From Streptomyces torulosus (GTDB lineage Bacteria > Actinomycetota > Actinomycetes > Streptomycetales > Streptomycetaceae): 48,212 nucleotides of DNA. Position 1 is the stretch's first letter. Every line of letters begins with the position of its first letter. Location of the stretch: positions 1-48,212 of the forward strand of contig NZ_LIRK01000010.1 in NCBI RefSeq assembly GCF_001419765.1, written 5' to 3'. Under the pieces are notes generated by a model that was given only the letters and a program-made list of their open reading frames with translations, ran no database searches and was not told where the DNA came from. Of the stretch, positions 1 through 9,547 are shown piece by piece. Made by a program: the position numbers and the translations under genes.

Positions 1-245
1 CCACCTCCCCGGCGGACCATCCCCCGGCGGCCCGTGCCTCCGTAGGACCTGCCTCGGTGGGGCCTGCCCCGGCAGGGCGTGCCTCGGTAGGGCGTCCCGA
101 GGGGCGGGTGCCCAGTCCGCGTCGGCCCGCGCGGCCGGCCGATCCCGCGTCCCGCCCGGCGCCGGCGGGATCCGGTGGCCGGGACGGGGCGGGGGTGTCC
201 CGGCACGACCCGGCGGGCCGGTGGTGGGGAAGGGGTGTGCCGGGG

Positions 246-2966
246 GTGCCGTTCCTCGCCCGGCTGCGGGTCGGCGCCAAGCTGATGCTGCTCGTGCTGC
301 TGCCGGTGACCGTGCTGCTGGTGTTCACCGTGTTCGCCGCCAAGTCGCACTGGGAGAAGGCGCGGACGCTGCGCGACTTCGACACGGCGATCGCGGTGTC
401 TTTCGCGACCGGCGACGTCTCCGACGCCGTCGCCCGGGAGCGGATGGCCGCCGTGCAGGCCCGGCTGCACGTCGAACCGGGCACCGCCCGCGAGCGCGCC
501 GACGCCCAGCGGGCCACCGACGCCGCGCTGCGCCGGGCCGCCCGGCAGGCCACCGGCCGGCCGGTGCCCGACGTCGCCGGTGTCCTCGACGCCGTACACC
601 GGCAACTGCACGCGCTGCGCGTGGAGACGGGCACGACGTCCCTGGACGCGCAGACCGTCGCCCAGCGGTACGACGCCATCGAGGACGTGCTGCTCGACAC
701 CGTCGCCACCCTGGAGTCCGGCCGCCCCACGCGGGCCGCGGGCCGCGCCGCCGACGCCCACGTGGCGCTGCGGAAGGCCATCGCCGCCGCCGAACGGGAA
801 CGGGCCGAGCTCGCCATCCTGTTCGGCGTCCCCGCCGGCCAACGCCCCACCGCCGCCGGCCGCTGGACCGAACTGGAGAAGGCCCAGCTCCGCACCTTCG
901 AGCAGAACACCTCCGCGGAACTCTGGGCCCATCTGCACAGCACCATGTTCCAGGCCCCCGGCCGCGCCGTCCGCAAGGTCCGCGACATGCTCGACGACTC
1001 CGACACCCGGCCCGCCGACTGGCCCTCGTACGACGCCTGGCTCGCCGACTCCGGGGAGTACGTCGACGACCTCCGGGACATCCAGGACCGGGCCATGCGG
1101 GACCTCGCCCGCACCGCCGACGACGAACTGCGGGCCACCCGCACCCGCGCCTACAGCGAACTGGCCCTCTTCCTGGCCGTCCTGTGCGCCGTCACCGTCC
1201 TCGCGCTGGCCCTGCGCCGCTCGATCACCCGCCCCCTCGGACAGGTCGCCGCGGGTGCGCGGGCCCTGTCGGAGGGCGACCTGTCGTACGACATCCGCTA
1301 CGCGGGCCGCGACGAACTCGGGGACGTCGCGGACACGTTCCGGGAGCTGCGGGTGACCACGGAACGGCTGGCCGGCCAGATCCGGGCCATGAACACGGCG
1401 ATCGACGCCGGCCGCCTCGGACACCGGGCCGACGTCGACGCCTTCGACGGCACCTGGGCCCAGCTGCTGGGCGGCATGAACGACACCATGGCGTCCTTCG
1501 CCGCCGCCCACGGCCGCCGCAGGCGCGCCGAACAGGAACTGGAAGGCATCTTCAACCTCTCCCTCGACCTGCTCTGCATCAGTGGACTCGACGGCTACTT
1601 CAAACGCGTCAACCCGGCCTTCGAACGCACCCTCGGCTATCCCGCCGAGACCCTGACCGCCAGGCCGCTCGTCGAGTTCGTCCACGAGGAGGACCGCGAC
1701 AGCACCCGCGAGGCGATCGCGCTGCTGGCGAGCGGCGCCGACGTCGCCGAGTTCGAGAACCGGTACGTCCGCGCGGACGGCACCGAGTGCTGGCTCCAGT
1801 GGAGCGCCCGGCCCGTCCCCGAGGAGGGCCTCATCTACGCCGCCGCCCGCGACGTCACCGAGAGCCGCCTCGCCGCCCGGGAACAGGCCGCGCTGCGCCG
1901 CGTCGCCACCGAGGTGGCCCGCGGGGTGCCGCCGTCCGACGTGTTCGCGAAGGTGGCTGAGGAGGTGGGCGCCCTGCTGAGCACGGCCGCGGCCGTCCTG
2001 CGCTACGAGAGCGACGGCGACGTCACGGTCCTCGGCATCGCGCGCGAACACGCCGACGGCGGTGGCGGAGCGCCGCGCCTGACCCGGCGTGAGGCGGCGC
2101 GCACGGTGATGCGGGAGGTGGCCCGCACGCGCGGCGCCGCACGGTCGGGCACCGCCGCGGGCGCCCCCATCGTCGTCGAGGGCCGGCTGTGGGGTGTCGT
2201 CGTCGCGGCCTCGCTGCTCGACCCGCTGCCCGAGGGCACCGAGTCCCGGCTCGCCGACTTCACCGAACTCATCGCCACCGCGATCGCCAACGCCGACAGC
2301 CGCGCCCAGCTGACCGCCTCACGCGCGCGTGTCGTCGCCGCGGGCGACGCCTCCCGGCGCCGTATCGAACGCGACCTGCACGACGGCGTGCAGCAGCGCC
2401 TGATCTCCCTCCAACTGGAGCTGCGGATGGCGCAGACCCTCGTCGAGCAGCGCGGCTCGGAACTCGGCAGGCAACTCGACCACCTCGGCAAGGGCCTCGA
2501 CGACACGTTCCAGGACCTGATCCAGGTGGCCCGCGGCATCCACCCGGCCGTCCTCTCCAAGGGCGGCCTCGGCCCCGCCCTGCGCTCCCTCGCCCGCCGC
2601 TCCGCGATCCCCGTCGAACTCGACCTGCGGCTCTCCACGCCCCGCTTCCCCGAGCCGGTCGAGGTGGCCGCGTACTACGTGACGTCGGAGTGCCTGACCA
2701 ACGCCGTCAAACACGCGCGCGCGAGCGTGGTGACCGTCACCGCCGAGGACACCGGCGGCGTCCTGGAGGTGGTCATCCACGACGACGGCGCCGGGGGAGC
2801 GGAGCCGGGCAGGGGCTCGGGACTGATCGGGCTCATCGACCGGGTGGAGGCGATCGGCGGCCGGCTGACCGTGACCAGCCCGCCGGGCAGCGGGACGACG
2901 CTGGGCGTCCGCCTGCCGCTGACACCGCCCCCGGAGACGGGGGACGCCGTCGTGTCACGTTCATGA
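246..2966 (+). CDS. NIT/HAMP/PAS/GAF sensor histidine kinase (NarL-partner type)
   Basis: Membrane sensor kinase that should phosphorylate the response regulator downstream. Visible order (906 aa from this start): a membrane helix near residues 10-30; a long helical extracytoplasmic region resembling the nitrate/nitrite-sensing NIT domain; a second helix near 315-335; a HAMP linker; a PAS domain (starting near EQELEGIFNLSLD); a GAF domain; a HisKA_3 dimerisation helix with RDLHDG (predicted phospho-His 712); and an HATPase_c domain with TNAVKH, DDGAGG and GSGLIG. The GTG at 246 was chosen because it lies about 10 nt after an AAGGGG stretch and just before the first helix. The frame stays open to 57, but that extension is Pro/Arg/Gly-rich and looks like upstream sequence. 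Domain assignment is from recognised motifs; the ligand is unknown. Confidence 0.85.
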   Translation: MPFLARLRVGAKLMLLVLLPVTVLLVFTVFAAKSHWEKARTLRDFDTAIAVSFATGDVSDAVARERMAAVQARLHVEPGTARERADAQRATDAALRRAARQATGRPVPDVAGVLDAVHRQLHALRVETGTTSLDAQTVAQRYDAIEDVLLDTVATLESGRPTRAAGRAADAHVALRKAIAAAERERAELAILFGVPAGQRPTAAGRWTELEKAQLRTFEQNTSAELWAHLHSTMFQAPGRAVRKVRDMLDDSDTRPADWPSYDAWLADSGEYVDDLRDIQDRAMRDLARTADDELRATRTRAYSELALFLAVLCAVTVLALALRRSITRPLGQVAAGARALSEGDLSYDIRYAGRDELGDVADTFRELRVTTERLAGQIRAMNTAIDAGRLGHRADVDAFDGTWAQLLGGMNDTMASFAAAHGRRRRAEQELEGIFNLSLDLLCISGLDGYFKRVNPAFERTLGYPAETLTARPLVEFVHEEDRDSTREAIALLASGADVAEFENRYVRADGTECWLQWSARPVPEEGLIYAAARDVTESRLAAREQAALRRVATEVARGVPPSDVFAKVAEEVGALLSTAAAVLRYESDGDVTVLGIAREHADGGGGAPRLTRREAARTVMREVARTRGAARSGTAAGAPIVVEGRLWGVVVAASLLDPLPEGTESRLADFTELIATAIANADSRAQLTASRARVVAAGDASRRRIERDLHDGVQQRLISLQLELRMAQTLVEQRGSELGRQLDHLGKGLDDTFQDLIQVARGIHPAVLSKGGLGPALRSLARRSAIPVELDLRLSTPRFPEPVEVAAYYVTSECLTNAVKHARASVVTVTAEDTGGVLEVVIHDDGAGGAEPGRGSGLIGLIDRVEAIGGRLTVTSPPGSGTTLGVRLPLTPPPETGDAVVSRS

Positions 2967-3268
2967 CCGCCCGAAGCGTACGCGGCGAGACCCTCAAGGG
3001 GGGGAGTGCGGGACTCGGTCGGGCGTACGTTCGGGCGGTCGTGCCGGACGGTGAAGACGGCCGTCCGGCCCAGCACGCGGGAGAACGGCCGATCCGTCTC
3101 CGCCGAGACAACCGGCCACCCGCGACTGCACTCTTTCGAGCATGACGTGCCGCCCTCACGGTGTCGCCCCGGCTCTCCCCCAACTAGGCTTCCAGCTAGC
3201 CGTAAGACCGCGTTCAGGCAGGCTGCCGTGGAGAAGAGAACAGGTCGGGCAGGGGGAGGCCGAGACCA
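2967..3268. other. Intergenic region, kinase to response regulator
   Basis: About 300 bp with no convincing gene in either direction. It holds the 5' region of the response regulator, ending in a strong AGGGGGAGG ribosome-binding site at about 3251-3259. No clear hairpin terminator follows the kinase, so co-transcription is possible, but a separate promoter cannot be excluded. Confidence 0.5.
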
Positions 3269-3940
3269 ATGCACGCCGATCAGCATCCGGCGCTGGGACG
3301 GGTGGTGCTCGCGGACGACGACGTGCTCCTGCGCGAGGGAGTGGCCAGTCTGTGCGAGCGCGTCGGATACGAGGTGGTGGGCCAGGCCGGCGACGGCAGC
3401 GGGCTCATGGACCTCGTCGAGTCGCAGGTGCCGGACATCGCGATCATCGACATCAGGATGCCGCCGACCCAGTCCACCGAGGGTCTGAAGGCGGCCCGGG
3501 CCATCCGCGAGCGGTACCCCTCGGTCGGGATCCTCGTCCTGTCGGCGTTCGTCGAGGTCGAGGACGCCCTGGAGCTGCTGGCCGGCGGGCGCAGCATCGG
3601 CTATCTGCTCAAGAGCCGGATCACCGCCGTCGACGAGTTCCTGGAGACGCTCGACCGCATCCGCCGGGGCGGCTGTGTGGTGGATCCCTCACTCGTGCAG
3701 GAGCTGGTCGCCGCGCAGCGCCGCGACGATCCGCTGGCCATGCTCAGCAACCGTGAGCGCGAGGTGCTCGGCCTCATGGCCGAGGGGCGCTCCAACGCGG
3801 GCATCGGCAAGCGGCTGTGGGTGACCGAGGGCACCGTCGAGAAGCACGTACGGAGCATCCTGGGCAAGCTGAGGCTGCCGGAGGAACCGGACGACCACCG
3901 CCGGGTCCTGGCCGTCCTGACGTTCCTGGAGACCCGCTAG
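3269..3940 (+). CDS. NarL/FixJ-family response regulator
   Basis: A 223-aa two-component regulator. The receiver domain spans about residues 10-125, with the acidic pocket ADDD near 15-18, phospho-acceptor Asp61 in IIDIRMPP, and the conserved Lys in YLLKS. A LuxR-type helix-turn-helix follows (LSNREREVLGLMAEG, then the recognition segment TEGTVEKHV). The protein presumably acts as a DNA-binding dimer after phosphorylation by the upstream HisKA_3 kinase, which is the usual partner type. The ATG lies 10 nt after AGGGGGAGG. Its TAG stop falls inside the left end of the palindromic element at 3937-4115. Target genes are not visible from the sequence. Confidence 0.9.
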   Translation: MHADQHPALGRVVLADDDVLLREGVASLCERVGYEVVGQAGDGSGLMDLVESQVPDIAIIDIRMPPTQSTEGLKAARAIRERYPSVGILVLSAFVEVEDALELLAGGRSIGYLLKSRITAVDEFLETLDRIRRGGCVVDPSLVQELVAAQRRDDPLAMLSNREREVLGLMAEGRSNAGIGKRLWVTEGTVEKHVRSILGKLRLPEEPDDHRRVLAVLTFLETR

Positions 3941-4115
3941 GGCCTGTTGTGAAAGTGGCCTCGTCGCCCGGAGGGCGGCCGCGCGGCGTCCGGTGCGTGC
4001 TCTCGGCGTGCCGCCCGAAAGCCCTCGTACTGGGCGTACTCGGGCTTTCGGGCGGTGCGGCGAGAGTGCGTGCCGGGCGTCGCGCGGCAGAGGTCACTTT
4101 CGCAACAGGCCCTAG
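3937..4115. repeat. 179-bp palindromic element, MITE-like
   Basis: The ends are inverted copies: the 21 nt at 3937-3957 and the reverse complement of 4095-4115 (both starting CTAGGGCCTGTTG) differ at one position. Inner sequence is also largely self-complementary around GCCCGAAAGCCC/GGGCTTTCGGGC, so the whole element could fold into one long imperfect hairpin. It is flanked by CTAG on both sides, which could be a 4-bp target duplication or part of the palindrome. There is no coding capacity. It may be a non-autonomous insertion element now acting as a terminator between the regulator and uvrC. Confidence 0.7.
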
Positions 4116-4193
4116 TCCCCGGCCTGGGCGGCCGCCCTCCGACGGCTGCCCGGGCGCCCCGCGCTGTCACTCCCCGCCAGTAGGGTGTGGAGC

Positions 4194-6263
4194 ATGGCCG
4201 ATCCCTCCAGCTACCGCCCCAGTCCGGGACAGATCCCGGACTCCCCCGGGGTGTACAAATTCCGTGACGAGCACCGCCGGGTGATCTACGTCGGGAAGGC
4301 GAAGAGCCTGCGCCAGCGCCTGGCCAACTACTTCCAGGACCTGGCCGGCCTCCACCCGCGCACCCGCTCCATGGTCACCACGGCCGCCTCCGTGGAGTGG
4401 ACGGTGGTGTCCACGGAGGTGGAGGCGCTCCAGCTGGAGTACTCCTGGATCAAGGAGTTCGACCCCCGGTTCAACGTCAAGTACCGCGACGACAAGAGCT
4501 ACCCGTACCTCGCGGTCACGATGAACGAGCAGTACCCCCGCGTGCAGGTGATGCGCGGTCACAAGAAGAAGGGCGTCAAGTACTTCGGCCCGTACGCGCA
4601 CGCGTGGGCGATCCGCGACACCGTGGACCTGCTGCTGCGCGTCTTCCCCGTCCGCACCTGCTCGGCCGGCGTCTTCAAGAACGCGGCCCGCACCGGCCGC
4701 CCCTGTCTGCTCGGCTACATCGGCAAGTGCTCCGCCCCCTGCGTCGAACGCATCACCGCCGAGGACCACCGGGAACTGGCCGAGGAGTTCAGCGACTTCA
4801 TGGCCGGCCGCACCGGCACCTACCTCCGCCGCCTGGAGCGGCAGATGATGGACGCGGCCGAGGAGATGGAGTACGAGCGGGCCGCCCGGCTGCGCGACGA
4901 CATCGAGGCCCTGAAGAAGGCCATGGAGAAGAACGCGGTCGTGCTCGCCGACGCGACCGACGCCGACCTGATCGCGGTCGCCGAGGACGAGCTGGAGGCC
5001 GCCGTCCAGATCTTCCACGTCCGCGGCGGACGCGTACGCGGCCAGCGCGGCTGGGTCACCGACAAGGTCGAGGCCGTCACCACCGGTGACCTCGTCGAGC
5101 ACGCCCTGCAGCAGCTCTACGGCGAGGAGACCGGCGACTCGGTGCCCAAGGAGGTCCTCGTCCCGGCGCTGCCCGACCCCGTCGAGCCCGTCCAGGAATG
5201 GCTCACCGGGCGCCGCGGCTCGAACGTCTCCCTGCGCATCCCGCAGCGGGGCGACAAGAAGGCCCTCATGGAGACCGTGCAGCGCAACGCCCAGCAGTCG
5301 CTGGTGCTGCACAAGACCAAGCGCGCCTCCGACCTCACCACCCGCTCCCGGGCCCTGGAGGAGATCGCCGAGGCCCTCGACCTCGACAGCGCCCCGCTCA
5401 GGATCGAGTGCTACGACATCTCCCACCTCCAGGGCGACGACGTCGTGGCCTCCATGGTCGTCTTCGAGGACGGGCTGGCCCGCAAGAGCGAGTACCGCCG
5501 CTTCCAGATCAAGGGCCGTGTCGGGGACACCCAGGTCTGGCACGGCGAGGGCCAGGACGACGTCCGGTCCATGCACGAGGTCATCGCCCGCCGCTTCCGG
5601 CGCTACCTCGCCGAGAAGGAGAAGACCGGCGAGTGGGCCGAGGGCGAGGACGCCTTCACCGAGGAGGACGGCCGCCCCAAGCGCTTCGCCTACCCGCCGC
5701 AGCTCGTCGTCGTCGACGGCGGACAGCCGCAGGTCGCCGCCGCCCGCCGGGCCCTGGACGAGCTGGGCATCGACGACATCGCCGTGTGCGGCCTCGCCAA
5801 GCGCCTGGAGGAGGTCTGGCTGCCCGGCGAGGACGACCCGGTGGTCCTGCCCCGCACCAGCGAGGGCCTGTACCTCCTCCAGCGCGTCCGCGACGAGGCC
5901 CACCGCTTCGCCATCACCTACCAGCGCACCAAGCGGGCCAAGCGGTTCCGGGCGAGCCCCCTGGACGACGTGCCGGGCCTCGGCGACACCCGCAAGCAGG
6001 CCCTGCTCAAGCACTTCGGCTCGCTGAAGAAACTGCGCGCCGCGACGATCGACCAGATCTGCGAGGTCCCCGGCATAGGCCGCAAGACGGCCGAGACCAT
6101 CGCCGCGGCCCTCGCGGAGGCGGCTCCGGCGGCACCCGCCGTGAACACCGCCACTGGAGAGATCATGGAGGAAGAGGAGCCCGGCACGACGGACACCTCC
6201 GTGGAGCCCGTGGCGGTGTTCACCGCGGGTCCCCCGGACCGGCGACGAGGGCAGGAGACATGA
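4194..6263 (+). CDS. uvrC: UvrABC excinuclease subunit C
   Basis: Makes both incisions around DNA lesions in nucleotide excision repair after UvrA/UvrB damage recognition. The 689-aa protein shows an N-terminal GIY-YIG nuclease domain (PGVYKF, then [10 protein letters not shown]), a UVR motif ([16 protein letters not shown]) that contacts UvrB, an RNase H-like C-terminal nuclease (CYDISHLQG and VVDGGQPQ) and a helix-hairpin-helix pair near the end (DDVPGLG, CEVPGIG). Length is normal, plus an acidic tail of about 45 residues. The ATG at 4194 lies 8 nt after AGGG; a GTG nine bases upstream is less well placed. The stop overlaps the rapZ start (ATGA). Confidence 0.97.
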   Translation: MADPSSYRPSPGQIPDSPGVYKFRDEHRRVIYVGKAKSLRQRLANYFQDLAGLHPRTRSMVTTAASVEWTVVSTEVEALQLEYSWIKEFDPRFNVKYRDDKSYPYLAVTMNEQYPRVQVMRGHKKKGVKYFGPYAHAWAIRDTVDLLLRVFPVRTCSAGVFKNAARTGRPCLLGYIGKCSAPCVERITAEDHRELAEEFSDFMAGRTGTYLRRLERQMMDAAEEMEYERAARLRDDIEALKKAMEKNAVVLADATDADLIAVAEDELEAAVQIFHVRGGRVRGQRGWVTDKVEAVTTGDLVEHALQQLYGEETGDSVPKEVLVPALPDPVEPVQEWLTGRRGSNVSLRIPQRGDKKALMETVQRNAQQSLVLHKTKRASDLTTRSRALEEIAEALDLDSAPLRIECYDISHLQGDDVVASMVVFEDGLARKSEYRRFQIKGRVGDTQVWHGEGQDDVRSMHEVIARRFRRYLAEKEKTGEWAEGEDAFTEEDGRPKRFAYPPQLVVVDGGQPQVAAARRALDELGIDDIAVCGLAKRLEEVWLPGEDDPVVLPRTSEGLYLLQRVRDEAHRFAITYQRTKRAKRFRASPLDDVPGLGDTRKQALLKHFGSLKKLRAATIDQICEVPGIGRKTAETIAAALAEAAPAAPAVNTATGEIMEEEEPGTTDTSVEPVAVFTAGPPDRRRGQET

Positions 6264-7312
6264 CCGAGCACGAACAGCGCCCAGAACCCCACGAGCGCCC
6301 CGAGCGCCCCGAAGAACAGCACCCAGAGCACACAGCGGAGCGCGGGCAGGCCCCCAGCGCGGTGGGCGACCACGCCTCCCAGCACCCAGCGCCACAGGAA
6401 GACGGAGCACACGTGAGTACGGGCATCGAAACAGCCGGGGTCCCCGAGGCGGCCATCCCCGAGCTGGTCATCATCTCCGGCATGTCCGGCGCCGGCCGGT
6501 CCACGGCCGCCAAGTGTCTGGAGGACCTCGGCTGGTTCGTCGTGGACAACCTGCCGCCCGCGCTGATCCCCACCATGGTGGAGCTCGGCGCCCGCTCCCA
6601 GGGCAACGTGGCGCGGATCGCGGTCGTCGTCGACGTCCGCGGCCGCCGCTTCTTCGACAACCTCCGCGACTCCCTCGCCGACCTGGAGACGAAGAACGTC
6701 ACCCGCCGGATCGTCTTCCTGGAGTCCTCCGACGACGCCCTGGTGCGCCGCTTCGAGTCGGTGCGCCGCCCGCACCCCCTCCAGGGCGACGGCCGCATCG
6801 TCGACGGCATCGCCGCCGAGCGGGAGCTGCTGCGCGAGCTGCGCGGCGACGCCGACCTGGTGATCGACACCTCCAGCCTGAACGTGCACGAGCTGCGCGC
6901 CAAGATGGACGCCCAGTTCGCCGGCGAGGAGGAGCCCGAGCTGCGGGCCACCGTCATGTCCTTCGGCTTCAAGTACGGCCTCCCCGTCGACGCCGACCTG
7001 GTCGTGGACATGCGCTTCCTGCCCAACCCGCACTGGGTCCCGGAGCTGCGCCCGTACACCGGCCTCAACGATGAGGTCTCCGCGTACGTCTTCAACCAGC
7101 CCGGCGCCAAGGAGTTCCTCGACCGCTACGCCGAGCTGCTCCAGCTGATCGCCGCCGGGTACCGCCGCGAGGGCAAGCGGTACGTGACCATCGCGGTCGG
7201 CTGCACCGGCGGCAAGCACCGCTCGGTCGCCACCTCCGAGAAGCTCGCCGCCCGCCTCGCCTCCCAGGGCGTCGAGACCGTCGTCGTGCACCGCGACATG
7301 GGCCGCGAATGA
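6260..7312 (+). CDS. rapZ: RapZ/YvcJ-family nucleotide-binding regulator
   Basis: A P-loop protein of the RNase adapter family; in other bacteria it links cell-envelope amino sugar status or competence to RNA processing. The 350-aa product has a Walker A motif ([12 protein letters not shown], residues 74-85) and the C-terminal signature [10 protein letters not shown]. The first roughly 60 residues are hydrophilic and Pro/Glu/His-rich and look like a disordered extension. A GTG at 6414 is an alternative start that would remove most of it. The chosen ATG has AGGAG just upstream and overlaps the uvrC stop. The conserved rapZ-yvcK-whiA order supports the call; the exact role in Streptomyces is not evident from the sequence. 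Confidence 0.95.
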   Translation: MTEHEQRPEPHERPERPEEQHPEHTAERGQAPSAVGDHASQHPAPQEDGAHVSTGIETAGVPEAAIPELVIISGMSGAGRSTAAKCLEDLGWFVVDNLPPALIPTMVELGARSQGNVARIAVVVDVRGRRFFDNLRDSLADLETKNVTRRIVFLESSDDALVRRFESVRRPHPLQGDGRIVDGIAAERELLRELRGDADLVIDTSSLNVHELRAKMDAQFAGEEEPELRATVMSFGFKYGLPVDADLVVDMRFLPNPHWVPELRPYTGLNDEVSAYVFNQPGAKEFLDRYAELLQLIAAGYRREGKRYVTIAVGCTGGKHRSVATSEKLAARLASQGVETVVVHRDMGRE

Positions 7313-8379
7313 CCGGACGTGCTGCTCTGCGGCTGAGCAGACTGCGCCGGACCACCCCGGAAGGACGCACGACCGGCCCCGCCGAGGCCCGCGGCGGCCG
7401 GCCGCGCCGTCGTGGCGCCCAGCCCAAGGTCGTCGCGCTCGGCGGCGGCATGGGCCTGTCCGCCTCGCTCGCCGCCCTGCGCCGGATCACCGGCGACCTC
7501 ACCGCCGTCGTCACCGTGGCCGACGACGGCGGCTCCAGTGGACGCCTGCGCGACGAGCTGGGCGTGCTCCCGCCCGGCGACCTGCGCAAGGCGCTGGCCG
7601 CGCTGTGCGGCGACGACGACTGGGGCCAGACCTGGGCCCGTGTCATCCAGCACCGCTTCGCCTCCCAGGGCGACCTGCACGACCACGCCGTCGGCAACCT
7701 GCTGATCGTCGCCCTGTGGGAGCAGCTCGGGGACCACGTCCAGGCGCTGGACCTGGTCGGCAAGCTCCTCGGCGCGCAGGGCCGCGTGCTCCCCATGTCC
7801 GCGGTGCCCCTGGAGCTCCAGGCCCTGGTCAAGGGGCACGACCCGGCGCGCCCCGACGACGTCGACACCGTCCGCGGCCAGGCGACCGTCGCGCTCACCC
7901 CCGGCGAGGTGCAGTCCGTGCACGTCGTGCCGCACGACCCGCCCGCCGTGCCCGAGGCGGTGGAGGCCGTCCTCGACGCCGACTGGGTGGTGCTCGGCCC
8001 CGGCTCCTGGTTCTCGTCGGTCATCCCGCACCTGCTCGTGCCCGAGCTGCTCGACGCCCTCACCGAGACCAAGGCCCGGCTCGTGCTGTCGCTGAACCTC
8101 GCCCCGCAACCGGGAGAAACCGATGGCTTCTCCCCGCAGCGTCATTTGGAGGTTTTGGCACGACACGCCCCTAAACTCGCCCTGGACGTGGTGCTGGCCG
8201 ACGAGGCTGCCGTGCCCGACCGTGATTTGCTCACCGAGGCCGCGAAGCGGTTCGGCGCCGCGGTCGAGCTGGCGCCGGTGGCCCGGCCCGATGGATCTCC
8301 GCGGCATGATCCGGAGCTGCTGGCCGCCGCGTACGACCGTATTTTTCGGATGCATGGAAGGATCGGCCCATGGCGATGA
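7309..8379 (+). CDS. yvcK: YvcK/CofD-like gluconeogenesis factor
   Basis: A member of the YvcK (CofD-like) family; homologues bind UDP-sugars and affect cell shape and growth on gluconeogenic carbon. The 356-aa protein begins with a basic stretch of about 35 residues, then the family core [11 protein letters not shown] with the conserved [13 protein letters not shown] and HAVGNL motifs, and ends normally. Its ATG overlaps the rapZ stop by 4 nt and its stop overlaps the whiA start by 10 nt, so translation is probably coupled through the operon. The family call is firm; physiological function here is inferred from family knowledge. Confidence 0.95.
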   Translation: MTGRAALRLSRLRRTTPEGRTTGPAEARGGRPRRRGAQPKVVALGGGMGLSASLAALRRITGDLTAVVTVADDGGSSGRLRDELGVLPPGDLRKALAALCGDDDWGQTWARVIQHRFASQGDLHDHAVGNLLIVALWEQLGDHVQALDLVGKLLGAQGRVLPMSAVPLELQALVKGHDPARPDDVDTVRGQATVALTPGEVQSVHVVPHDPPAVPEAVEAVLDADWVVLGPGSWFSSVIPHLLVPELLDALTETKARLVLSLNLAPQPGETDGFSPQRHLEVLARHAPKLALDVVLADEAAVPDRDLLTEAAKRFGAAVELAPVARPDGSPRHDPELLAAAYDRIFRMHGRIGPWR

Positions 8380-9359
8380 CGGCAGCGGTGAAGGACGAGA
8401 TCTCCCGGCTACCCGTCACCCGGACCTGCTGCAGAAAGGCGGAGGTCTCGGCGATCCTGCGGTTCGCGGGCGGGCTGCACCTGGTGAGCGGCCGCATCGT
8501 GATCGAGGCGGAGCTGGACACCGCGATGGCGGCGCGCCGCCTCAAGCGGGACATCCTGGAGATCTTCGGCCACAGCTCCGAACTGATCGTGATGGCACCC
8601 GGCGGACTGCGCCGTGGCTCGCGCTATGTGGTGCGGGTCGTCGCGGGCGGCGATCAGCTGGCCCGTCAGACGGGACTGGTCGACGGTCGCGGCCGGCCCA
8701 TCCGCGGGCTGCCCCCGCAGGTGGTCTCGGGGGCCACCTGCGATGCCGAGGCCGCCTGGCGCGGGGCGTTCCTGGCGCACGGCTCGCTCACCGAGCCCGG
8801 CCGTTCGTCCTCCCTGGAGGTGACCTGCCCGGGCCCGGAGGCCGCCCTCGCGCTGGTCGGCGCGGCCCGCCGGTTGTCGATCGCCGCGAAGGCCCGTGAG
8901 GTGCGCAGCGTCGACCGGGTCGTCGTACGGGACGGTGACGCGATCGGCGCGCTGCTGACCCGGCTCGGCGCCCATGAGTCCGTGCTGGCCTGGGAGGAGC
9001 GGCGGATGCGCCGCGAGGTCCGGGCCACGGCCAACCGGCTCGCCAACTTCGACGACGCCAACCTGCGCCGCTCGGCCCGTGCCGCCGTCGCCGCCGGTGC
9101 CCGGGTGGGCCGCGCCCTGGAGATCCTCGGCGACGACGTGCCCGAGCACCTCGCCGCCGCCGGACGGCTGCGCATGGAGCACAAGCAGGCCTCGCTGGAG
9201 GAGCTGGGCGCGCTCGCCGACCCGCCGCTCACCAAGGACGCCGTCGCGGGCCGTATCCGCCGGCTGCTGGCCATGGCGGACAAGCGCGCACAGGACCTGG
9301 GCATCCCGGGGACCGAGTCGAGCCTCACCGAGGAGATGGCCGAAAACCTCGCCGGGTGA
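8370..9359 (+). CDS. whiA: Sporulation transcription regulator WhiA
   Basis: Transcription factor that, with WhiB, triggers septation of aerial hyphae in Streptomyces. The 329-aa protein has the N-terminal LAGLIDADG-endonuclease-like region ([16 protein letters not shown], then the GGLH region) and a C-terminal helix-turn-helix ([23 protein letters not shown], of which the final part is the recognition helix). GGAAGGA lies about 7 nt before the ATG. It is the last gene of the uvrC-rapZ-yvcK-whiA operon; a 188-bp gap follows before the secreted peptidase. Length and ends match the family. Confidence 0.97.
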   Translation: MAMTAAVKDEISRLPVTRTCCRKAEVSAILRFAGGLHLVSGRIVIEAELDTAMAARRLKRDILEIFGHSSELIVMAPGGLRRGSRYVVRVVAGGDQLARQTGLVDGRGRPIRGLPPQVVSGATCDAEAAWRGAFLAHGSLTEPGRSSSLEVTCPGPEAALALVGAARRLSIAAKAREVRSVDRVVVRDGDAIGALLTRLGAHESVLAWEERRMRREVRATANRLANFDDANLRRSARAAVAAGARVGRALEILGDDVPEHLAAAGRLRMEHKQASLEELGALADPPLTKDAVAGRIRRLLAMADKRAQDLGIPGTESSLTEEMAENLAG

Positions 9360-9547
9360 CCATCCGTCACCCGAACGCCGTATCGACGAACTCGCCGGTG
9401 CCGACGCCCTGTTGGGCTGTCGGCGCCGGCTTTTCGGTGACGGGGTGAATTCCTCGTGTGGCCTGTGCGGCACCCTTGACGTGACCCTGATCTGACATGA
9501 GCCTGGCGTCTGTTCGCCACTGTGGCGAACCCACACAAGGGGGGCTC

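Noticed and set aside
4167..6410. A 747-residue minus-strand open frame opposite uvrC
   Set aside because: Antisense shadow of uvrC; repetitive Leu/Gly/Val composition and no motif.
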